This document shows positions 44,603 to 51,769 of a stretch of 51,769 nucleotides of DNA, one piece after another. Origin of the DNA: Hyphomicrobiales bacterium (GTDB lineage Bacteria; Pseudomonadota; Alphaproteobacteria; Rhizobiales; Beijerinckiaceae); NCBI GenBank assembly GCA_027487245.1, contig JAIYDY010000089.1:1-51769 (forward strand), written 5' to 3'. The notes beneath the pieces are model-generated. The model was not told where the DNA came from. It saw only the letters and a list, made by a program, of their open reading frames with translations, and made no database searches. A program made the position numbers and the translations under genes. How positions within the stretch are numbered: position 1 is the first letter of the stretch; the number at the start of each line of letters is the position of its first letter.

Positions 44603-45748
44603 TCATGCTGCGGCCTCATCGAGACTGGCCTGCCACTCGCCGCGCACGGCTTCGTCGCCCTCTCCCGGCAGGTGATCGCCGGCCAGTGCAGCAAGCCGCG
44701 CCGGGGCCAGCCGGCCCAGCGCCCACACGGCCATGGCCCTGACCAGCGGCGAGGCATCGGCCAGCCGCGTCTCGGCGACGGGCGCGAGACCGGGATCGGC
44801 ACTGTTGCCCAGCGCAATCAGCACGTTGCGCACGAAGCGGTCACGTCCGGTGCGCTTGACCGGCGTGCCGGCGAAAAGTGTCCGAAAGGCCGCGTCATCG
44901 AGCTCCGCGAGGCTGGCGAGCGGCAGCGCCAGCAGATCCTCGCGCAGGGCCAGCCGCGTCTCGCGCGCTGTGCCGGCGAACTTGTTCCAGGGGCAGACGG
45001 CCAGGCAGTCATCGCAGCCGAACACGCGGTTGCCGATGTCGCTGCGCAGGGCGCGGTCGACATGGCCGGCATGCTCGATGGTGAGATAAGCGATGCAGCG
45101 GCGCGCGTCGAGCACGTAGGGCTCGGGGAACGCATCTGTGGGGCAGACATCCAGGCAGCGGCGGCATGAGCCGCAATGGTCGGTTTCGGGCGCATCGACC
45201 GGCAGTTCCGCCGTGGTGAAGATGGCGCCGAGAAACAGCCACGAGCCATGCTGCCGCGAGACCAGCACCGTGTGCTTGCCCTGCCAGCCCAGACCGGCGG
45301 CCTCAGCCAGCGCCTTTTCCATGACGGGAGCGGTATCGACGAAGACCTTGACGCCGGCATGGGCCGAGCCGAGCACCGCTGCCACGGTCTTGAGCTTGCC
45401 CTTGATCACGTCGTGATAGTCGCGCCGGGCACCGTAGACCGAGATCACCGCGCGCCGGGCATCCTCCAGCGCCAGCAGCGGATCATGCGGCGGCGCATAG
45501 GACAGGCCGAGCATGATGACCGAGCGCGCCTCGGGCCAGAGGGCTCGCGGATCGCCGCGCCAGTCCGCCCGGTCCTGCATCCAGTCCATGCTGCCATGGT
45601 GGCCGGCTTCCAGCCATCGTGCCAGCCGGGATGCCGCCTCGGGGATCGCGGACGGGGTGGTGATGCGGACGGCATCAAAGCCCTCGGCGGCGGCCCTTGC
45701 CAGCAGGCTGGCCTTCAGCGCAGCCGGGTCAGTCCGGGCCTTGGTCAA
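44603..45748 (-). CDS. queG: Epoxyqueuosine reductase
   Basis: 381 residues. It reduces epoxyqueuosine to queuosine in tRNA, using cobalamin and two [4Fe-4S] clusters. The cluster ligands are [16 protein letters not shown] and [15 protein letters not shown]; the C-terminal HEAT-like part ([20 protein letters not shown]) is also seen. The start is a TTG at 45748 that overlaps the gst stop codon (TTGA); no better start gives the conserved N-terminus. Confidence 0.94.
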   Translation of the reverse strand: MTKARTDPAALKASLLARAAAEGFDAVRITTPSAIPEAASRLARWLEAGHHGSMDWMQDRADWRGDPRALWPEARSVIMLGLSYAPPHDPLLALEDARRAVISVYGARRDYHDVIKGKLKTVAAVLGSAHAGVKVFVDTAPVMEKALAEAAGLGWQGKHTVLVSRQHGSWLFLGAIFTTAELPVDAPETDHCGSCRRCLDVCPTDAFPEPYVLDARRCIAYLTIEHAGHVDRALRSDIGNRVFGCDDCLAVCPWNKFAGTARETRLALREDLLALPLASLAELDDAAFRTLFAGTPVKRTGRDRFVRNVLIALGNSADPGLAPVAETRLADASPLVRAMAVWALGRLAPARLAALAGDHLPGEGDEAVRGEWQASLDEAAA

Positions 45749-46437
45749 AAATCGAGGTTCTCGTAGCTCGCCGCCGGTGCCATGCCGGGCACGCGTTCGG
45801 CCAGCAGCGCGCGGAAGCTCGGACGGGATTTCATCTTCGCATACCACGCCCGCGCACCCTCGCTCTCGTCCCAGGCCACATCGCCAAGATAGTCGGCGCA
45901 GGACAGATGCGCCGCCGCCGCCAGATCGGCATAGGACAGCCGGTCGCCAGCCAGCCAGTTGCGGCGGCCCATCAGCCACCCGATGTATTGCAGATGATAG
46001 CGCACATTGGCACGTGCCGCACGGATGACCACGGTGTCGGGCGGCCCTCCGCCTTCCTCCTGACGCATGAAACGCCGCGAGATCTTCTCGCGCGTCAGCG
46101 GGCCGGAGACCTCCTCGAAGAAGGTGTGATTGAACCAGTGCGTCAGCCGGCGCACCTCGATCCTTTCCGCTGGCGGATCGGGCAGCAGGCGGCGCCCGGC
46201 CATGGCCAGACCGCGCGTTTCGTCGAGATACTCGGCGATGATGTCGGCGATTGGCACCACCAGCGTGCCCTCCTCGACCAGCACGGGGGTCGTTCCGGCG
46301 GGGTTCATGGCCAGGAACTCGGGCCGGCGCTCCCAGGTGCGCTCCTCGCTGAGCTCCAGCTCCATGCCCATCTCGGCCGCGACCAGCCGGACGAAGCGCG
46401 AATGCGGGCAGAACGCAGAGTGGATCAGACGGGGCAT
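45745..46437 (-). CDS. Glutathione S-transferase family protein
   Basis: 230 residues. N-terminal thioredoxin fold ([25 protein letters not shown]) with the cis-Pro loop [13 protein letters not shown] and the glutathione-gamma-Glu site [12 protein letters not shown], then an all-helical C-terminal domain ([21 protein letters not shown]). A Cys-Pro pair near residue 10 might serve as the active residue. Its stop overlaps the queG TTG start, so it leads a three-gene minus-strand operon. Confidence 0.9.
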   Translation of the reverse strand: MPRLIHSAFCPHSRFVRLVAAEMGMELELSEERTWERRPEFLAMNPAGTTPVLVEEGTLVVPIADIIAEYLDETRGLAMAGRRLLPDPPAERIEVRRLTHWFNHTFFEEVSGPLTREKISRRFMRQEEGGGPPDTVVIRAARANVRYHLQYIGWLMGRRNWLAGDRLSYADLAAAAHLSCADYLGDVAWDESEGARAWYAKMKSRPSFRALLAERVPGMAPAASYENLDF

Positions 46438-46705
46438 TGGCGGGCAGGCTTCCGGAGGGTTTCGGGCCGGCACCGGATGGTGCAGGCGTGGAGCGACGAG
46501 GTTTTTGGCAGCATGGACCGGCACCTGAACGCGGGCCCGGTTGGCGCGAGCCGGCACCGGCGTATAGAACCCCAGCAGAGCGCCGACAACCCGATTCGCG
46601 GGCTTGTTGTGTGCTGCGCCCGACCGCCCGCCGGCACAGGCTTCATATGCCGTTGCGGCCAAGGCATGGCCGAACGGGCCATCGGGATGCAGGGCCGGAG
46701 GCAAC

Positions 46706-47506
46706 ATGGACTATCTGAAAGCGCTGCTGCTGGGCATCGTCGAGGGCCTGACCGAGTTCATTCCGGTCTCATCCACCGGACACTTGCTGCTGATCGATCA
46801 TTTCCTCGGCATCGGCGACGATGATTTCGGCAAGACCTTCGCGGTTCTGATCCAGCTCGGCGCCATCCTCGCCATCCTGTCGGTGTATTTCGGCAAGCTC
46901 TGGAAGGTGGCGACCACGCTCGGCTCCAGCGCGCAATCGCGCCGCTTCGTGATCGGCGTGCTGATCGCCTTCCTGCCGGCCGCCCTGTTTGGCGCCATGC
47001 TGCACGGCTTCATCAAGGGGGTGCTGTTCAACCCGGTCGTGGTCTGCTGCACGCTGATCGCCGGCGGGCTGATCCTCTTGGTGGTCGATGACCTTTCGCT
47101 GGAGACGAAGCACGACGACGCGATGGCCTTTCCGTTGCCGATGTATCTCAAGATCGGCCTGATCCAGTGTCTTGCCATGGTGCCCGGCGTGTCGCGCTCC
47201 GGCTCGTCGATCGTCGGCGCGATGCTGCTGGGCGCATCGAAGCGGGCGGCGGCGGAGTTCTCGTTCTTCCTGGCGATGCCGACCATGGCCGGAGCCTTCG
47301 CTTTCGACCTCCTGAAGAATTACAAGCAGCTCAGCGTCGACAACATCGTGCTGATCGCCATCGGATTCGTCGCGGCCTTCTTCGCCGGCCTCGTGGTGGT
47401 CAAGAAGCTGCTCGACATCGTCTCGAACTACGGCTTCAAGCCCTTCGCCTACTGGCGCATCATCGTCGGCTCGATCGGGCTGGCGCTGGTGATCGCGGTG
47501 GGTTGA
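46706..47506 (+). CDS. uppP: Undecaprenyl-diphosphate phosphatase
   Basis: 266 residues, multi-pass membrane enzyme that recycles the cell-wall lipid carrier and gives bacitracin tolerance when abundant. Both catalytic segments are present: [20 protein letters not shown] near the N-terminus and [18 protein letters not shown] past the middle. GGAGG lies just before the ATG at 46706. It is divergent from the gst gene and converges with nth. Confidence 0.96.
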   Translation: MDYLKALLLGIVEGLTEFIPVSSTGHLLLIDHFLGIGDDDFGKTFAVLIQLGAILAILSVYFGKLWKVATTLGSSAQSRRFVIGVLIAFLPAALFGAMLHGFIKGVLFNPVVVCCTLIAGGLILLVVDDLSLETKHDDAMAFPLPMYLKIGLIQCLAMVPGVSRSGSSIVGAMLLGASKRAAAEFSFFLAMPTMAGAFAFDLLKNYKQLSVDNIVLIAIGFVAAFFAGLVVVKKLLDIVSNYGFKPFAYWRIIVGSIGLALVIAVG

Positions 47507-47530
47507 TCGTGGTGGGTTGAGGCGCGCGCG

Positions 47531-48274
47531 TCAGCCCATCCTTTTGTCGGCACTGTCGCACAGGTCGGCGACGACGCAGCCGGCGCACAGGGGTTTGACG
47601 GCCTTGCAGGTGTAGCGCCCGTGCAGGATCAGCCAATGGTGGGCATGGTGGCCGAACTCCTCCGGCACGGCCTTTTCCAGCCCAAGCTCGACCTGGAGCG
47701 GGTTCCTGCCCGGCGCGATGCGCAGCCGGTTGGCGATGCGGAAGACATGCGTGTCGACCGCGTGGGTGATCTGCCCGAAAGCCATGTTGAGGACCACGTT
47801 GGCGGTCTTGCGGCCCACGCCGGGCAGCTTCTCCAGCGCCTCGCGCTGGGCGGGAACCTCGCCGCCATGCTCGGCGATGAGCTGCTCGGATAGCGCGATG
47901 ACATTCTTCGCCTTGGTGCGGAACAGGCCGATGGACTTGACGTAATCCCGCACGACATCCTCACCGAGCGCCACCATCTTCTCCGGCGTGTCGGCGACGG
48001 CGAACAGCGGGCGCGTGGCCTTGTTGACGCCGACGTCCGTGGCCTGCGCGGACAGCACGACCGCGACCAGCAGCGTGTAGGCGTTCACTGATTCGAGCTC
48101 ACCCTTCGGCTCGGGATTGTGGGCGCGGAAGCGCTCGAACAGGGCGTGGATGCCCGCCGCATTGCGGGCCTTCACGGTGCGCTTTTGGGCGGACTTTGAT
48201 TTGACCGGCTTCTTTGCAGCGGGCTTGCCGGCTGCGGCATCGGGGCGGGGCTTGGGTGGCTGGCGTGTCGGCAT
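47531..48274 (-). CDS. nth: Endonuclease III (DNA glycosylase/AP lyase)
   Basis: 247 residues from the ATG at 48274; an ATG at 48298 is possible. It removes oxidised pyrimidines. The helix-hairpin-helix LPGVGRKTANVVLNMAF with catalytic Lys, the Asp in HAVDTHVFRIANR, and the C-terminal [4Fe-4S] ligands (Cys-x6-Cys-x2-Cys-x5-Cys in CKAVKPLCAGCVVADLC) are intact. A basic Lys/Pro/Ala N-terminal extension precedes the core. It is divergent from the DUF2244 gene at almost no distance. Confidence 0.95.
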   Translation of the reverse strand: MPTRQPPKPRPDAAAGKPAAKKPVKSKSAQKRTVKARNAAGIHALFERFRAHNPEPKGELESVNAYTLLVAVVLSAQATDVGVNKATRPLFAVADTPEKMVALGEDVVRDYVKSIGLFRTKAKNVIALSEQLIAEHGGEVPAQREALEKLPGVGRKTANVVLNMAFGQITHAVDTHVFRIANRLRIAPGRNPLQVELGLEKAVPEEFGHHAHHWLILHGRYTCKAVKPLCAGCVVADLCDSADKRMG

Positions 48275-48280
48275 GGCTGG

Positions 48281-48288
48281 GTTATAGT
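48281..48288. promoter_or_regulatory. Shared TATA-like element of the divergent nth and DUF2244 genes
   Basis: GTTATAGT contains a -10-like hexamer in both directions: TATAGT on the plus strand (48283-48288), 8 bases before the DUF2244 ATG, and TATAAC on the minus strand (48281-48286), 6 bases before the nth ATG. Both distances would put transcript starts at the start codons. The -35 elements are weak on both sides. Confidence 0.35.
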
Positions 48289-48296
48289 GCGCCGGC

Positions 48297-48818
48297 ATGG
48301 ACCCGCGCCACCCGAAATCCGCTGCAGACAGCCCCCGCCAAGAGGACGGGCCAGACGCGCCGATCTTCGCTGCCCGGATCACGCCGCACCGCTCGCTCGG
48401 GCAGGATGGGTTCAGGCTGGTGATGACGCTGGTGTGCCTTGCCAGCGTGGTCTCTTCGATCCCGTTCATGGTCGCGGGCGCGTGGCCGGTGACCTTCTTC
48501 TTCGGGCTCGATGTGGTGGCGCTCTATATCGCCTTCCGCATCAACTTCCGGGATGCCGCCGGCTTCGAGGAGGTGGCCGTGTCGCCGCTGCAGGTGCAAC
48601 TGGCCAAGGTGACGCCAAGGGGCGAGCGGGCCGAATGGCGCTTCGATACGCTGTTCACCAAGCTGGAGCGACAGGACGACAAGGACTACGGCCTGATGCG
48701 CCTCGATGTCGTCTCGCGCGGGCAGTCCGTGCCGATCGCGCAGGCCCTGTCACCGGGCGAGCGGGAAAGCTTTCATGAGGCGCTGGCGGGGGCGCTGCGC
48801 AGCGCCAAGGATCGCTGA
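48297..48818 (+). CDS. DUF2244 family membrane protein
   Basis: 173 residues. FAARITPHRSLGQDGFRLVM is the family opening, followed by two membrane segments (LVCLASVVSSIPFMVAGAWP; VTFFFGLDVVALYIAFRI) and a soluble tail with EVAVSPLQVQLAKVTPRGE. The function is unknown. No ribosome-binding site is visible in front of the ATG at 48297, which fits a leaderless transcript. Confidence 0.85.
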   Translation: MDPRHPKSAADSPRQEDGPDAPIFAARITPHRSLGQDGFRLVMTLVCLASVVSSIPFMVAGAWPVTFFFGLDVVALYIAFRINFRDAAGFEEVAVSPLQVQLAKVTPRGERAEWRFDTLFTKLERQDDKDYGLMRLDVVSRGQSVPIAQALSPGERESFHEALAGALRSAKDR

Positions 48819-48905
48819 GCCGCGCGCCGCGCTTTTCCGGAAATCGGGTGTCGCATCGCGCCGCATTGTCATAGACCATGATCCTTGCCGCGAGGGATCA
48901 CGCCC

Positions 48906-49850
48906 ATGACCGCCCAGAACGCTTTCTCAGCCAGCTTTTCAACGCCGCAGCCGGCTTCGGGTCTCACCACCTCGCAGGACGATTACGAGATCGTGCGGCG
49001 GATTCTCGCCAAGATCACGCAAGGCTGGCGCGATCAGCCCTCGGTCGAGACGATCGCCGACCATGTCGGGCTGAGCAGCGACGAGACGCATCTGGTGTTC
49101 CGGCGCTGGTGCGGGCTGACGCCCAAGGCGTTCCTGCAGGCTGTGACGCTCGATCAGGCCAAGCGCCTGCTGAGGCAGGATGCCAACCTGCTTGATGCCG
49201 CGCTCGATCTGGGCCTGTCAGGGCCGGGCCGGCTGCATGACCTGTTCGTGACGCACGAGGCGATGAGCCCGGGCGAGTGGAAGACCGGCGGCAAGGGGCT
49301 GGTGCTGCGCTATGGCTACCATCCGTCGCCCTTCGGCGAGGCGCTGATCGTGGCCACATCACGCGGGCTGGCCGGGCTGGGCTGGGTCGATGACAAGGCC
49401 GGCCCCGGGCGCGCCGACGGCGAGGGCAAGCCGGCAGGCGGCCGCGCCGGCGCGCTGGCCGACATGGTGCGGCGCTGGCCGAACGCCAGCTTTGTGGAAG
49501 ACGCGCATGCGACGGCGGCGCTGGCGGCGCGGGTGTTCGATCCGGCGCTCTGGCAGCAGGGCCAGCCGCTGCGCGTGGTGATGATCGGCTCGGATTTCGA
49601 GATCAGGGTCTGGGAGCAGTTGCTGCATATTCCCGTGGGCCGCGCCACGACCTACGGTGCCATTGCCGGCCAGATAGGCCAGCCCAAGGCGGCGAGGCCG
49701 GTGGGCGCTGCGGTGGGGCGCAACCCGCTATCCTTCGTGGTGCCGTGCCACAGGGTACTGGGCTCGACCGGCGCGCTGACCGGCTATCACTGGGGCCTGA
49801 CGCGCAAGCGCGCCATCCTGGGCTGGGAGACAGGCCTCGCCAGCGCCTGA
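48906..49850 (+). CDS. Ada-like bifunctional protein: AraC-type HTH plus methylated-DNA-protein cysteine methyltransferase
   Basis: 314 residues. Residues about 25-115 are an AraC-type DNA-binding domain (TIADHVGLSSDETHLVFRRWCGLTPKAFLQ, LLDAALDLGLSGPGRLHDLF). The C-terminal part is the O6-methylguanine methyltransferase domain with acceptor Cys281 in VVPCHRVLGSTGALTGYHWG. The N-terminal Ada domain with the phosphotriester-sensing Cys is missing, so methylation sensing by Ada's usual route is not expected. GAGGGA lies about 8 bases before the ATG at 48906. Confidence 0.93.
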   Translation: MTAQNAFSASFSTPQPASGLTTSQDDYEIVRRILAKITQGWRDQPSVETIADHVGLSSDETHLVFRRWCGLTPKAFLQAVTLDQAKRLLRQDANLLDAALDLGLSGPGRLHDLFVTHEAMSPGEWKTGGKGLVLRYGYHPSPFGEALIVATSRGLAGLGWVDDKAGPGRADGEGKPAGGRAGALADMVRRWPNASFVEDAHATAALAARVFDPALWQQGQPLRVVMIGSDFEIRVWEQLLHIPVGRATTYGAIAGQIGQPKAARPVGAAVGRNPLSFVVPCHRVLGSTGALTGYHWGLTRKRAILGWETGLASA

Positions 49851-49880
49851 CCCGCGCTGCGGGCCGGTCATCGTTGGGCT

Positions 49881-50762
49881 TCAGCGTCTCGGCTTGGCCG
49901 CCGCCTCGGCAGCGGCGGTGCGGGCACGCAAGGATGAGGCGCGGGCCTCGGTGAACTTGGCTGCGCAGAAGCCGTGGTTGCCCTCGCGGTTGAAGTCGCG
50001 GCAGGTCTGCTCGCGTTCGGAGGAGAAGCTCGCCTGTTCGCGCGCCACCATGCGCTTGTCGTCCGGCGAACTGCGCTCGCCGAGCACGCGGAAGCCTTCG
50101 CGCACCTGCACCTCGGCCCTTGCGCGGTCCTTCTCGATGTCGCGGGCGAGCGCCACGAGTCCGCGCCCGTCCGGTGCCCACAGGCCGCGCGGATCGATGC
50201 GGCACTGGGCGGCCTCGATCACGCAGGGTGCCTGCGGCTCGACGACCAGCAGCGCATTGCTCAGCACATCGAAGACCACCGGGCAGGCGCTGGCCTGGAG
50301 GCGGAAACGCGGCAGGCCGGCGGGGCGACCGAGGCTTTCGAGCGGCACGGCCTCGTCACCGAAGGCGACGCCGCAAGGCTCCAAAAGGTTGGTGGTCTGG
50401 AAGCCCTCGAACGAGACCTTGAGCCCATAGCCGCCGCGCAGGCGCTCCATCACGAAGCGGCCCGATCGGCCCTGATGGAGCAGCGCCTGACCGACGATGG
50501 CATCATCCGCAACCGGCTTGACCGGAACGGCAGCGGGCCGGCTTCCGGGAAATCCGGCCGGAGGCGCAGCGCCCGTCGGGGCCGCCGGAGGGGCCGCTGG
50601 AACGCCCACCGGCGCGGAGCCGACCGCGCCGGGAAGCTGCATCGGCTGGGCCAGCACGCTGCCGGGGCTGGCCACAAGCGCCAGCACAAGCGCGAGCCAG
50701 AGGCCGTCACGCCTGCCGTGAAGCGTCTGGCTATGGTCTGGAGACCGGCATTGGCGAAGCAT
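49881..50762 (-). CDS. Exported Pro/Ala-rich protein of unknown function
   Basis: 293 residues from the ATG at 50762; a TTG at 50771 is in frame. A signal peptide core (GLWLALVLALVASPGSVLAQ) ends near residue 38. A Pro/Ala/Gly-rich linker follows to about residue 85. The folded part has several Cys (EPCGVAFGDE, ASACPVVFDVL, APCVIEAAQCRIDP, EQTCRDFNREGNHGFCAAKF) that could form periplasmic disulfides. I do not recognise a family. The gene shares its upstream gap with dnaK. Confidence 0.7.
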   Translation of the reverse strand: MLRQCRSPDHSQTLHGRRDGLWLALVLALVASPGSVLAQPMQLPGAVGSAPVGVPAAPPAAPTGAAPPAGFPGSRPAAVPVKPVADDAIVGQALLHQGRSGRFVMERLRGGYGLKVSFEGFQTTNLLEPCGVAFGDEAVPLESLGRPAGLPRFRLQASACPVVFDVLSNALLVVEPQAPCVIEAAQCRIDPRGLWAPDGRGLVALARDIEKDRARAEVQVREGFRVLGERSSPDDKRMVAREQASFSSEREQTCRDFNREGNHGFCAAKFTEARASSLRARTAAAEAAAKPRR

Positions 50763-50775
50763 CTGGATCAAGTGA

Positions 50776-51769
<994 letters not shown>

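Overview
This is a GC-rich, gene-dense chromosomal segment of an alphaproteobacterium, most likely of the order Hyphomicrobiales (Rhizobiales). The reasons are the rpmI-rplT-pheS...pheT arrangement, an OlsB-type ornithine acyltransferase with a Pho box, a RibB with a RibA-like tail, a TIGR02301-type protein, an RT0821/Lpp0805-type surface lipoprotein, a class-B J protein, and dispersed hairpin repeats of a kind common in this order. It is mostly core genome. I see no prophage, insertion sequence, CRISPR array, rRNA or tRNA.

Layout. 1-6 kb (minus strand): the start of an unidentified gene, selO, a small glycine-rich exported protein, an ECF sigma / anti-sigma / subtilisin-type protease operon, and a HutD/Ves cupin. 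6-12 kb: a cytochrome P450, a MetX-like alpha/beta hydrolase, an overlapping trio (ygfZ, tag, HD hydrolase), and a dihydroorotase with a Gln in place of a usual metal-binding His. 12-18 kb: rpmI, rplT, pheS, a glycosyltransferase-like gene that starts on the pheS stop, a perfect 34-bp inverted repeat, and pheT. 18-25 kb (minus): a RibBX-like riboflavin gene with an N-terminal helix-turn-helix, aroC, and a 4.1-kb Pls/PosA-type single-module peptide synthetase. 25-28 kb (minus): a histidine phosphatase, fabI, a DnaJ-like chaperone and a surface lipoprotein. 28-34 kb: pdxH, an SDR, a Nudix hydrolase, a TIGR02301-type exported protein, a small unknown, then a divergent amidase and class III aminotransferase. 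34-40 kb: a membrane protein, an RhlE-like helicase, a ccdA/thioredoxin pair and aceB. 40-44 kb: a hybrid histidine kinase and olsB. 43.7-46.4 kb (minus): a gst-queG-epimerase operon. 46.7-51.8 kb: uppP, nth, a DUF2244 gene, an Ada-like repair protein, an unknown exported protein, and the start of dnaK behind a heat-shock-type promoter.

The most notable points are these. (1) The Pls/PosA-like synthetase has an adenylation pocket that reads as one for a basic amino acid, and a promoter region with 11-bp-spaced direct repeats. (2) Four PhoB-type repeats at exact 11-bp spacing lie upstream of olsB, which fits phosphate-starvation control of ornithine-lipid synthesis. (3) The RibB fusion carries a DNA-binding-type domain at one end and a catalytically broken GTP cyclohydrolase II domain at the other. 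(4) A sugar-transferase-like gene sits inside the pheST transcription unit. (5) nth and the DUF2244 gene are divergent with nearly abutting or overlapping start codons and may be leaderless. I found no compact, wholly new multi-gene system. The best candidate for undescribed biology is the product of the Pls-like enzyme.
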